DNA of 64,000 bases, from NCBI GenBank assembly GCA_964590225.1, contig CAZPWS010000001.1, forward strand, positions 62,001 to 126,000, read 5' to 3'. Positions 1 to 8,079 of this stretch are shown one piece after another (position 1 is the stretch's first letter; each line of letters begins with the position of its first letter). The notes beneath the pieces are model-generated. The model did not search any database and had not been told where the DNA came from. It was given only the letters and a program-made list of their open reading frames with translations. A program made the translations under genes and the position numbers. The DNA is from JAEUSG01 sp964590225. Lineage in GTDB: Bacteria > Fibrobacterota > OXYB2-FULL-49-7 > JAEUSG01.

Positions 1-161
1 ACCTTACCGGCAAGCTTGTAACAGAAATTAATGGAATTAAGCGAAATGGCCAATTTGTGGCGACATGGAGCAGTAATAGTGTTCAGGCCACTGGAGTTTA
101 TGTAATACGAACAGATATTAACGGTAAATTGCTTGAAAGAAAACTTTTTTTATTGAAATAA
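1..161 (+). CDS. C-terminal end of a secreted protein with a sorting tail (partial)
   Basis: Open in frame from base 3 to a TAA at 159-161; the gene begins left of the window. The visible 52 residues have the pattern of a FlgD/type IX secretion style C-terminal domain: a G-K-L turn, an aromatic ATW, a TGVYVIR strand and a basic end finishing in LLK. The same pattern ends the polysaccharide lyase at 380-3562 and the heparinase-like gene at the right edge, so this was probably another exported, surface-anchored or released enzyme. Nothing of its catalytic part is visible. Confidence 0.7.
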   Translation, partial: LTGKLVTEINGIKRNGQFVATWSSNSVQATGVYVIRTDINGKLLERKLFLLK

Positions 162-177
162 GGAAGCTTGAAAAAAG

Positions 178-207
178 AAGGCTCTAAGTTTATCGCTATA
201 GAGCCTT
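178..207 (+). terminator. Rho-independent terminator after the partial gene
   Basis: A perfect 9-bp inverted repeat (AAGGCTCTA ... TAGAGCCTT) with a 12-base loop lies 16 bases after the stop codon. The U tract is poor (TTAATTAT). Stem and most of the loop reappear after the next gene at 3562-3599. Confidence 0.7.
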
Positions 208-219
208 AATTATATCCAC

Positions 220-239
220 TGCTCTTACTGGAAAGAGCA
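220..239 (+). terminator. Second hairpin, possible back-up terminator
   Basis: TGCTCTT and AAGAGCA form a 7-bp stem around a 6-base loop, followed by TTTCT. It stands directly after the first hairpin and may be a second stop for the partial gene, or only a structured spacer. Confidence 0.4.
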
Positions 240-302
240 TTTCTAAAAAGTGACAAATATCTGTGTCACTGTGAACAATCCTGAATAATATCGTTCGATT
301 AC

Positions 303-322
303 TGCTAAACATTATATTAGCA
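303..322. promoter_or_regulatory. Inverted repeat upstream of the polysaccharide lyase gene
   Basis: TGCTAA and TTAGCA are perfect 6-bp arms separated by eight A/T-rich bases, about 60 bases before the lyase start. A further 6-bp pair (AGTGAC at 249-254, GTCACT at 265-270) lies just upstream. Either could be an operator for substrate control of the lyase. No convincing -35/-10 pair was seen in 240-379. Confidence 0.3.
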
Positions 323-379
323 AAGCTGGTTATTTTGCGATTTTTATTAATAAATAGAACAACGATGCAGAGATGAACA

Positions 380-3300
380 ATGGTACTAATTCCTTTAATG
401 GCGCTTTTGATTGCTTATAAAGATGCAAGTCCGACTATTACCCACATTTTAGATTCGTGGGAAGGGATAGGAAATGTTAGTCTTATACTGCGCTTTGACG
501 ATGCTGATAATGGTGATGGAATGAGTGATGGTGCAATAAGCGTAAAAGCAGTTGATTCGGAAGGTATTCGAGGCATTCAATACACCTTTCAAGGAACCAT
601 GCAGGAAGGTCAACAATATTCTATCGAAACGGCAGTGTATAATTATACTTCGTCTTTTGTTCGGTATCGTGTACAACTGTTTAGACCTATTGATTCTACG
701 GTACTTGTTCAAAGCAACAGAATAACCATTACTGGAAATATTACTGAACCAGTCATAACAACCTTATCTTATACAGCATTACAAGAGGACGCTGGAAAAG
801 CATTACAGCTTCGCTATATACGGGATGATGATGGACATACCGCACGAGCGTTTGCGGTCGACATAGCAACACTAAATGGCAATCCATTGCCTTCTTTCCG
901 ACAGGTTTTTTGGCCAAAACCTGTTATCGATATTCCAAGTGTAGCACCAACCAAACGTGACAGTATTGAGATTGATAGTATTCTTGTAAAAATGTTAAGG
1001 TATATGATTGGTACTACTCCTCCGACAAGTTCACAATTAGCTGCCGCAGTAACTGCCTACAATGAGCAAAACATAACCGTTAATAATTATTACTCAATTT
1101 CTGGTAAAGAACACACTCTATTTGATTCATGGAAAGAAGCAGATTATCTGAAAACATTTGCCAGATATCTTGTTTTAAATCCAACAGATACAACGGTTGC
1201 AACGATGGCTATTAACACAGTCTGGCTCTTTTGTGATCAATTTTACAAAGGCATGCTACCTCTTGACTACATCAACTATTATTACAAACTTCTTGCCGCA
1301 CCTGCTGTTTTCCTTTTGAGCTACTTAAACGAGTGGCAGTTCAATCTTTTTTATTACTCTTTGTATAAACACAGCAGAAACATGGTTTTTTTCTGGTCAC
1401 CTGAATATGTTACCGGCCAGACAACGACAGGTGCAATTAATATTGACGATATCGGCAATATCTCCGACATACAGCTTGTATTTGGACTTTGTCGTAATTC
1501 TTATGAAGAAAAAATTCAGTGGCTGAAAGGCTTTAACAGATATTATGAACGGTTTTTAACATATTCACCGGCTACATCCGATGGCATCAAGTCTGATGGT
1601 TCAAGCTTCCATCATCAATCAGCACTTAACAATTATACATACAACTACAATACCTTAATGCGAATAGTTGATATTTTAGATGGAGCTCAATTTCAAATCT
1701 CGCAAAAGGCCTACCTTGTTTTACGAGATGCTATATACACACAGCTGATTCTTGCTAATGATAATGTCGAACCACTGTCTATGACCTGTCGCCATCCGCA
1801 GGCACGACATATAGCCCCAAGCAGAGATGCGATAAGACAACTCGCGGTTACAGGCGGAAAAATAATGGGAATGAATGGTCCCGATACCATACTGGCAAAA
1901 GCCTGTGTCAGAATGTGGGGAGCCGACCCAAGATTCGTTGGCATATCGGCCGAATCGCCGCAGGGGTTTTTCCAGTTTAACTATCATGTAGCTGGCGCCT
2001 TTTGGCAAGACGGATGGCTCGCTGTTGCGCGTGGACATACAAACTGGAGTTTTGGAGTAGAGAGAATACTCAACACAAACATATACGGGCGCTATCAGGC
2101 TCACGGTGCGCTGGAAATAATATACTCCGGTGGACAGGAAAATGGTAACGGTTATAGATTTAATGGCTGGAATTGGAATTATAATCCAGGTGCGACCACC
2201 ATTGTTTTGCCATGGGTACTCCTGAAGTTTGAGAATGAACACCAAAAAGAGTACCAGAGAAAAGGTTTTGCAGGTTCTTTGGTGTACAATAATGTCAATA
2301 GTCCTGTTCTTTCTGCAAATCATGGCACTCTCGGTATGTTTGCAATGGACTATCATTGCCGTGAAACAAATTGGGGATCCGTACCCCTGGGACCAAACAC
2401 ACACGATACCACATTCAGATTCAAAAAGTCAGTCTTTTTTTTAGGTGAGTATATTATTGCATTAGGGTCTAATATTTACAACAAAGATTCAAACAATGTA
2501 ACTGTAACCACCCTATATCAGAGATTATCAGAAAATCGAAGTGGCGTAAACATTAATGGCTCGTTAACGGATGACTTTGGCGAATCATCCTTCCCTGTCT
2601 CGGAAAATCCGTTATGGATTATTGACAATTTCAATACCGGATACTACATTCCAAATAATAATGATACCGTACGAATCCGAAGAGAGCTTCAAAAAATACC
2701 TTTCCAAACACAACAGGATCATACACTTGCAGAATCAAACCCTGCTGCAGATTACTCAATAGGGTTTATTGACCACGGCGCAAAACCGGAATCTTCCGGA
2801 TATGAATTCGTGATCTTACCAAGCACAACACCGTATCATATGGATCAATTCGCTTCAAAAACAAAGCAGTTTGCTAAACCGTATAGTATTATTAGAAAAG
2901 ACAAATACGCGCATATCGTTAAATGCAACGAAAAGAAAATTACTGCTTGTGCCTTCTTTGAACCATCAGATAGCCTCAATAGTGAAATTCTACCAGTTAA
3001 AATTTCTCACTCCTCTCTACTAATGTATCAGGAAAATAACGATGGATCCCTTAATTTTTCATTGTCACGACCAGAATTAGGTTACGGTATTAACGATTTT
3101 ACAACCCCTATCCCAGTTGTAACCGTTACTTTGGAAATTCGGAAACGGTGGACTTTATTAAGTGATAGATCAGGCGTAACTATTGCAGAGACTACTGATT
3201 CTTCAACCGTATTGCTTGTTACCTTAACCGATGGTCTTGCTACTGAAGCGAGGCTGCATAATGCCACGACAGACACAGAAAAAAACAATGCTACCATTAC

Positions 3301-3562
3301 TCCGTATCTATTAACCTCACCAAATCCAGCCAACCCATCAATGTTGATAAGAGTTAATGGTAAAATATACAACAACGCTGCTGTCAGTATTTTTTCTTTA
3401 TCGGGTCAACTTATACACAAAACGACCATTTGCCCCAAACAACAAACTGCAACATGGAATGGCAGAGACTCTTATGGCAATACAGTGTCTTCTGGAGTTT
3501 ATATAATCCACTATTCTGATAAAAAACAAGTTCTTATGAAGAAGGCTGCGCTCTTGAAATAA
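380..3562 (+). CDS. Polysaccharide lyase family 8, chondroitin ABC lyase-like, with sorting tail
   Basis: 1060 aa. The core resembles chondroitin sulfate ABC lyases: a helical (alpha/alpha) toroid around residues 240-520 followed by beta-sandwich domains. Residues expected for eliminative cleavage of uronic-acid glycosaminoglycans are recognisable: His412 in SDGSSFHHQ, Tyr419, Arg471 in CRHPQ and Glu561 in GVERILN, followed by the family-typical IYGRYQAHG. A Gly/Asn/Trp-rich stretch and TTIVLPW follow, as in the family. The last 80 or so residues are a FlgD/type IX-like sorting domain (SLSGQLIHKT, ATWNGRDSYGN, SSGVYIIHY). The N-terminus is odd: an in-frame TGA at 374-376 lies just before the ATG, there is no clear ribosome site, and MVLIPLMALLIA lacks the basic residues of a good signal peptide. 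The substrate could be chondroitin, dermatan, hyaluronan or another uronic polymer. Confidence 0.8.
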   Translation: MVLIPLMALLIAYKDASPTITHILDSWEGIGNVSLILRFDDADNGDGMSDGAISVKAVDSEGIRGIQYTFQGTMQEGQQYSIETAVYNYTSSFVRYRVQLFRPIDSTVLVQSNRITITGNITEPVITTLSYTALQEDAGKALQLRYIRDDDGHTARAFAVDIATLNGNPLPSFRQVFWPKPVIDIPSVAPTKRDSIEIDSILVKMLRYMIGTTPPTSSQLAAAVTAYNEQNITVNNYYSISGKEHTLFDSWKEADYLKTFARYLVLNPTDTTVATMAINTVWLFCDQFYKGMLPLDYINYYYKLLAAPAVFLLSYLNEWQFNLFYYSLYKHSRNMVFFWSPEYVTGQTTTGAINIDDIGNISDIQLVFGLCRNSYEEKIQWLKGFNRYYERFLTYSPATSDGIKSDGSSFHHQSALNNYTYNYNTLMRIVDILDGAQFQISQKAYLVLRDAIYTQLILANDNVEPLSMTCRHPQARHIAPSRDAIRQLAVTGGKIMGMNGPDTILAKACVRMWGADPRFVGISAESPQGFFQFNYHVAGAFWQDGWLAVARGHTNWSFGVERILNTNIYGRYQAHGALEIIYSGGQENGNGYRFNGWNWNYNPGATTIVLPWVLLKFENEHQKEYQRKGFAGSLVYNNVNSPVLSANHGTLGMFAMDYHCRETNWGSVPLGPNTHDTTFRFKKSVFFLGEYIIALGSNIYNKDSNNVTVTTLYQRLSENRSGVNINGSLTDDFGESSFPVSENPLWIIDNFNTGYYIPNNNDTVRIRRELQKIPFQTQQDHTLAESNPAADYSIGFIDHGAKPESSGYEFVILPSTTPYHMDQFASKTKQFAKPYSIIRKDKYAHIVKCNEKKITACAFFEPSDSLNSEILPVKISHSSLLMYQENNDGSLNFSLSRPELGYGINDFTTPIPVVTVTLEIRKRWTLLSDRSGVTIAETTDSSTVLLVTLTDGLATEARLHNATTDTEKNNATITPYLLTSPNPANPSMLIRVNGKIYNNAAVSIFSLSGQLIHKTTICPKQQTATWNGRDSYGNTVSSGVYIIHYSDKKQVLMKKAALLK

Positions 3563-3599
3563 AAAAGGCTCTAAAAGTTTATCACTATAGAGCCTTTTT
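3562..3599. terminator. Bidirectional terminator between the lyase and HTH genes
   Basis: The stem AAAAAGGCTCTA/TAGAGCCTTTTT begins on the lyase stop codon and has A and T runs at both ends, so it can stop transcription of the lyase on the plus strand and of the converging HTH gene (stop at 3626) on the minus strand. Stem and loop nearly repeat the hairpin at 178-207. Confidence 0.85.
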
Positions 3600-3625
3600 G
3601 TGTAAAATGGAACCCAAAAGGGTTT

Positions 3626-3892
3626 TTAAGAGAGCTTTTTAATAATACGATAAACCTGAGAAACAGAAATATCAAGATCGTTGGCTATTTCAATTCCAGT
3701 TTTACCCTTTTTGTACGCAGCAACGATTTTTTTGTCTCTTTCAACATTTTTTTCACGATTTGCCTTAATACCGTACTTAACCCTCAGCTGATGAACAGCC
3801 TGTCTTGATATGCCAAATAGCTTACCAATAGCCGCATCTGTTTTGTAATTTTTCTGTAACTTATTCAACTCTTCTTTAGTGATTCTTGCCAT
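3626..3892 (-). CDS. Small double helix-turn-helix protein
   Basis: 88 aa, basic. Two short HTH units can be read: residues about 15-40 (DAAIGKLFGISRQAVHQLR) and about 60-85 (GIEIANDLDISVSQVYRIIK). The second resembles the recognition helix of Hin-type resolvases or homeodomain-like folds, but no catalytic domain is attached. It is therefore probably a DNA-binding regulator or nucleoid protein; the target is unknown. It has its own promoter at 3943-3971, a GAGGGG ribosome site before the ATG, and the shared terminator downstream. It is a single-gene unit with no operon partner to suggest its role. Confidence 0.65.
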   Translation of the reverse strand: MARITKEELNKLQKNYKTDAAIGKLFGISRQAVHQLRVKYGIKANREKNVERDKKIVAAYKKGKTGIEIANDLDISVSQVYRIIKKLS

Positions 3893-3942
3893 TTACTACC
3901 CCTCTTCATTAAAGGTTAAACGAAATAATCGATTCTTGTCAT

Positions 3943-3971
3943 AAGATACAAAATTTAAAAGCGACCGTCAA
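3943..3971 (-). promoter_or_regulatory. Sigma-70 type promoter of the HTH gene
   Basis: On the minus strand TTGACG (3966-3971) and TATCTT (3943-3948) are separated by exactly 17 bases. The start codon lies about 50 bases downstream. The rest of 3893-4077 is A/T rich and otherwise featureless. Confidence 0.7.
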
Positions 3972-4077
3972 GTAGTTTTTGTAGTTTTTTTCTATTTTTG
4001 ATAAAAATAAGCGGTAAAAAAAGAATGGGGTAAAAGTATGGCGTTGTAGCTATTGGAGTTTTAGCGATTAAAAAATT

Positions 4078-4944
4078 TTACCCGACACACAGCATCGGCA
4101 GCCGCTCTTTGTACAATTTATGGAGCCGGTCCGTGACCATTCTGCTCTTTCCAACCTTCTCCCCATCTATTGATTTTACTAGCATAATTTCCTTAATCGA
4201 AGCTGTAATAAAAACCTCATCTGCTTCATAGAGCTCACTAAGTAGTACCGCTCGTTCAGCTACTTCAATGCCCAACAGTGAGGCAAGTTCAATTACGAAT
4301 GAACGAGTAACACCTGGTAATACTCCTTGATTAAGCGATGGAGTTATAAGAATATTATCCTTTACAAGAAAAATATTAGAGCTGGCACCTTCAGAAACAA
4401 ACCCATTACTATTAATAAAAAAGCCTTCCTCCCCCCCCTTTCTCTTTGCCTCCTCCCGAGCCCAGTAGCTATCTAGATAGGCAAGCGATTTTATTGTTGT
4501 AGTAATATTCCGTTCGTTTCTAAAAAGCTCCGACTTAACAAGACCAACGCCAAGCGTATAATATTTTAAAGGAAATGGTATCAATTTGTCAACACATATA
4601 AAAAACTGGCCATTTCTTTCTCCTTCAACTCCAGCCGTAGCAAGAAATTTTATTCGTGCATCAGGAAAACCACAAGCCACAATAGTATCATATAATGCCT
4701 TTTTAATAGATACTGCATCAAGGCCTATTGACATATTGAGCAATTCAAGGTTTCTATAAAACCTATTAATATGGTCTTCGAGTCTAAAAAATTTAAATTC
4801 GTAGCTTCGCAATGTTTCGAATGCGCCAACGCCAAAAAGCAAGCCACGGTCAAGTACTGAAATTTTCGCATTCTCCGGTGCAACTATTCCCTCTGCTGTC
4901 CATATCTTTGCTCTTTGCTCACTTCCTTCAGAAAAATCACCCAT
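4078..4944 (-). CDS. pabC: Aminotransferase class IV, probable aminodeoxychorismate lyase
   Basis: 288 aa, fold type IV PLP enzyme. Lys152 in TTTIKSLAYLDS is the expected Schiff-base lysine and Glu185 in FVSEGASSN contacts the PLP ring nitrogen; LDRGLLFGVGAFETLR is the typical N-terminal block. It should convert 4-amino-4-deoxychorismate to p-aminobenzoate plus pyruvate for folate synthesis. A D-amino-acid or branched-chain aminotransferase is possible from fold alone, but the start codon follows directly on the pabB stop, which favours PabC. The coding strand carries a run of eight Gs (4431-4438). Confidence 0.8.
   Translation of the reverse strand: MGDFSEGSEQRAKIWTAEGIVAPENAKISVLDRGLLFGVGAFETLRSYEFKFFRLEDHINRFYRNLELLNMSIGLDAVSIKKALYDTIVACGFPDARIKFLATAGVEGERNGQFFICVDKLIPFPLKYYTLGVGLVKSELFRNERNITTTIKSLAYLDSYWAREEAKRKGGEEGFFINSNGFVSEGASSNIFLVKDNILITPSLNQGVLPGVTRSFVIELASLLGIEVAERAVLLSELYEADEVFITASIKEIMLVKSIDGEKVGKSRMVTDRLHKLYKERLPMLCVG
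4431..4438 (-). repeat. Homopolymer tract (G8 on the coding strand) within pabC
   Basis: Eight consecutive C on the plus strand encode part of KGGEEG near residue 170 of PabC. Such tracts can slip during replication. The frame is intact in this sequence. Confidence 0.9.
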
Positions 4945-6384
4945 TTATTTCCCCTCCTCTCGTACCCCAAGTGACTCAAGAATACCCTTTGCTTTATCGA
5001 GAGTTTCCTGATACTCCAAATCCGGCTGTGAGTCTGCCACGATTCCGCCACCAACCTGAAACCGGCCAACTCCACCATCTATCGTAATTGAACGAATTAT
5101 AATATTTGTATCCATATCACGATTAAAATTTATCCAGCCCATAGATCCTGTGTAAAGAGAACGGGCAACTGTCTCAATTTTTGATAGTATATCCATCGCT
5201 TTTATCTTCGGTGCCCCCGTAATTGAACCGCCGGGGAAAACTGCCTTGATCACACTAATGGGCGAATCCACATCACGACGCAACACACCTGTTACCTCCG
5301 AAACAAGATGATGAACACTCTCAAAACTCTGAACAAAACAATCTCGATTTACAACTACGCTTCCAAATTCAACTATCCGACCAATATCATTTCTCTCTAA
5401 ATCTACTATCATTGCAAGTTCTGCTCTATCCTTTTTACTCTTAATAAGTGCGCTCTTAAGTGTTTCATCTTCTTCTACCGTAGCGCCCCGTTTTCTTGTT
5501 CCTTTTATTGGATAGGTCGAAAGTTCATTCCCTACTCGTTTGACAAATCTCTCAGGAGAGGAAGAGAGAAGCGCACGGCCACCCATACGAATAAATCCTC
5601 CAAAAGGAGCAGGTGATTTAACCCTTAGTCTGTCGTAAATATTAAGTGGATCACCACTAAAATCGAAATTATAGGCCTGAGAAAGATTTGCCTGATAAAT
5701 ATCACCTTCCCGAATATGCCTTTTCACCTGCTCAACTGCCATACAGTAGCCATCACGAGAGAAATTTGACATTGGAGCATCGGCTAAGAATATTTTCCCC
5801 TCTAATCTATCTGAACTGTTTTGTAAATTTTCAAAATCTGTGAGTAATTTTTCTACAAGCCTACAGCAATTATCAAGACGAGTATTAAGCGCAGTAGCTC
5901 CAAGTCCATTACAGTCACTGACCGTAACTATTAATTTATTTCTATTATGATCAAACGAAAGTACGGCATCGTGAAAAGCCGCATACAAATCAGGACATCC
6001 GTCTTTTCTCTCTCCTCCAGGTACGAGTCTTTCCATTAAATGCCGAAGCTCGTAACCAAATATGGTTAATGCTCCACCAAAAAATGGCACAGGAAACTCA
6101 ATATCATGTGGGAATTTCCATCGCGCAATTTCCGAATCAAGGTAATCAAGAGGATTTCCAATAAAACGGTAGCAATTTTTGCCATTAGAAACCGTACAGA
6201 GTTGTTTTTTTGCAGACAGCACCCAATATGGACCAAAAATCAACCCATATGAAATATTTCGTTCGCCCTCAACTAACGCCGAGGTGTCAAGGATGGCAGA
6301 ATTGTTCTCAATTAATCTGCTTCTGATGAGTCGGTAAAAATTACCGCTAAATTGATATTCTCGAAATTGGACTGCGCTGCCCAC
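4945..6384 (-). CDS. pabB: Aminodeoxychorismate synthase component I
   Basis: 479 aa, chorismate-binding enzyme of the TrpE/PabB family. It aminates chorismate with ammonia, normally from a PabA glutaminase not present in this window. SSSPERF (274-280), PIKGTRKRG with Lys294, LAMIVDLERNDIGR (323-336) and GSITGAPK (386-393) are the expected active-site blocks. The lysine in PIKGT is the residue that separates PabB from anthranilate synthase, which has PIAGT, so the call is PabB rather than TrpE. Translation starts at GTG (6382-6384), one base after the ispG stop codon, so the gene is coupled to ispG and then to pabC. Confidence 0.9.
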   Translation of the reverse strand: MGSAVQFREYQFSGNFYRLIRSRLIENNSAILDTSALVEGERNISYGLIFGPYWVLSAKKQLCTVSNGKNCYRFIGNPLDYLDSEIARWKFPHDIEFPVPFFGGALTIFGYELRHLMERLVPGGERKDGCPDLYAAFHDAVLSFDHNRNKLIVTVSDCNGLGATALNTRLDNCCRLVEKLLTDFENLQNSSDRLEGKIFLADAPMSNFSRDGYCMAVEQVKRHIREGDIYQANLSQAYNFDFSGDPLNIYDRLRVKSPAPFGGFIRMGGRALLSSSPERFVKRVGNELSTYPIKGTRKRGATVEEDETLKSALIKSKKDRAELAMIVDLERNDIGRIVEFGSVVVNRDCFVQSFESVHHLVSEVTGVLRRDVDSPISVIKAVFPGGSITGAPKIKAMDILSKIETVARSLYTGSMGWINFNRDMDTNIIIRSITIDGGVGRFQVGGGIVADSQPDLEYQETLDKAKGILESLGVREEGK

Positions 6385-6385
6385 A

Positions 6386-7444
6386 TCAGAACTCCATTAC
6401 GGCCTTAACAACCGCATCCACAAGCTCTCCCTCGGGAACCTTACCAATGGCCACACCTTTTTTGTATAGCACTGCTTCCCCATTGCCACCCGCAATGGCG
6501 ATATCTGCCTCTTTAGCTTCTCCGGGGCCATTGACAAGACACCCCATAACCGCAATACGGATTGGTTTTTGGATGCCCGAAATCCTCTTTTCTATTTCGG
6601 CCGCTATTTTTTCCATGCCATATTGAATACGGCCACAAGTTGGGCACGAAACAACTTCTGGCGAAATTACGCGGGCACCGGAGGCCTTTAGAATGTCAAA
6701 GGCCACACCTATCTCGTTAATGGGATCGCCAGTCAAAGAAACCCTGATTGTGTCACCGATTCCATCAAGTAACAACGAGCCGATGCCCACCGCACTTTTT
6801 ATGGAGCCATACCCTACCCCACCCGCCTCAGTAATGCCAAGATGCAGAGGATAGTCCGAAAGTTCAGAAAAGCGCCTGTTTGCTACTACTGCCTCAATTG
6901 CGCTTGATGCCTTTATTGAAACAACAACCTGATCAAATTTCTCTTCTTCACACACAGCTATATATTGTAGCGCACTCTGAACCATAGCCTCGGCCGTTGG
7001 CCCACCATACTTCTCAAGCAATAACTTATCTACAGAACCGGAATTTACCCCTATGCGAATAGCGCATTTATTCAACCGCGCTGCTGCAATCACCTCTCTA
7101 AATCGCTGCTCACCGCCAAGATTACCTGGGTTTATTCTAACTTTATCGCATCCCGCCTCTATTGCCCCAATAGCAAGCGCAACATTAAAGTGAATGTCAG
7201 CAACAATTGGAAGAGAAGAGCCTGCCCTAATCTCATGCAGGCAATCCACCGCTTCTTTTGAAGGCACAGTAATCCGTATAAGTTCACATCCAACTTTTGC
7301 AAGGGAGTTAATCTGAACAAGAGTAGCTTCAACATTGGTGGTTTTTGTATTAGTCATTGACTGAACTAATATTGGCATACCGTTTCCAATATGACGGTTC
7401 CCGATCCTAATCTCTTTAGTAACTTTTCGTACTGGTACTCGCAT
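6386..7444 (-). CDS. ispG: 4-hydroxy-3-methylbut-2-en-1-yl diphosphate synthase
   Basis: 352 aa, the short bacterial form. Penultimate step of the MEP isoprenoid pathway: reductive ring opening of MEcPP to HMBPP using a [4Fe-4S] cluster. Cluster ligands are Cys267 and Cys270 (SCPTCGR) and Cys302 (MGCLVNGPGE), with Glu309 as the usual fourth ligand; the TIM-barrel part begins with PILVQSMTNTKT. First gene of a compact ispG-pabB-pabC unit, with a GGGGAG ribosome site before the ATG. It lies downstream of the ribosomal cluster and is separated from rplQ by 188 bases. Confidence 0.95.
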   Translation of the reverse strand: MRVPVRKVTKEIRIGNRHIGNGMPILVQSMTNTKTTNVEATLVQINSLAKVGCELIRITVPSKEAVDCLHEIRAGSSLPIVADIHFNVALAIGAIEAGCDKVRINPGNLGGEQRFREVIAAARLNKCAIRIGVNSGSVDKLLLEKYGGPTAEAMVQSALQYIAVCEEEKFDQVVVSIKASSAIEAVVANRRFSELSDYPLHLGITEAGGVGYGSIKSAVGIGSLLLDGIGDTIRVSLTGDPINEIGVAFDILKASGARVISPEVVSCPTCGRIQYGMEKIAAEIEKRISGIQKPIRIAVMGCLVNGPGEAKEADIAIAGGNGEAVLYKKGVAIGKVPEGELVDAVVKAVMEF

Positions 7445-7557
7445 ATATGATTTCCACTCCCCGTTACTCGCTATCCAACCTCATTGAACAGCCTTCTTAG
7501 TTTTTATAGACTGCTCCAGAGGTTAACAGGTAGAACCCATTCAAGAATAAATATAAA

Positions 7558-7574
7558 TCACACATCAGGTGTGA
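7558..7574 (-). terminator. Probable terminator of the ribosomal supercluster
   Basis: TCACAC and GTGTGA are perfect 6-bp arms around a 5-base loop; on the minus strand the hairpin is followed by TTTATATTTATT. It lies about 60 bases after the rplQ stop. Apart from this hairpin the 7445-7632 gap shows no gene. Confidence 0.5.
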
Positions 7575-7632
7575 CCTAACAGAGAATGGCTTTACATAGC
7601 AAATAGGGAGAACAGAAGCTGTAAAAAAGCTA

Positions 7633-8061
7633 CTACTTTGTCTCAGCTGCCTCATTCGGCGTTGAAGCAATTGTAGATGATGCCCCGACCTCTTTCTCCA
7701 TTTGTGCGAGCCCAACGAGTTCTATAATCGCCATTGAGGCGGCATCGCCAGAGCGATAACCTGTCTTTAAAATTCTTGTATAACCACCTTTTCGATCTTT
7801 GTAATGTGGAGCTATTACTGTAAAAAGCTTTTGAAGCACAACACTGTCTTTCACAGTGGATGCGGCAAGACGACGAGCATGCAAATCACCTCTCTTGGCA
7901 TAACCTATGAGCCGATCAACAACCCCCCTAAGTTCCAATGCTTTTGCATGTCCCGTCTCAACTCTGTTAAACTTCAGTAGTGATGTCGCCAGATTACCCA
8001 ACATAGCCTTCCTATGAGAAGCCGTCCTACTTAGTTTCCTACCCCGTTTCTGATGACGCAT
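7633..8061 (-). CDS. rplQ: 50S ribosomal protein L17
   Basis: 142 aa. The start MRHQKRGRKLSRTASHRKAM is the near-invariant L17 N-terminus, followed by a typical body to about residue 120 and a short Ala/Ser/Glu-rich tail. Sits at the polypeptide exit region of the large subunit. Last gene of the alpha operon, 18 bases after rpoA, as in most bacteria. Confidence 0.97.
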   Translation of the reverse strand: MRHQKRGRKLSRTASHRKAMLGNLATSLLKFNRVETGHAKALELRGVVDRLIGYAKRGDLHARRLAASTVKDSVVLQKLFTVIAPHYKDRKGGYTRILKTGYRSGDAASMAIIELVGLAQMEKEVGASSTIASTPNEAAETK

Positions 8062-8079
8062 ATACTTTTATTTCCTTAA

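Noticed and set aside
1721..2404. 227-residue open frame on the minus strand inside the PL8 lyase gene
   Set aside because: It lies antisense to a well-conserved lyase core and its protein shows no family features or ribosome site.
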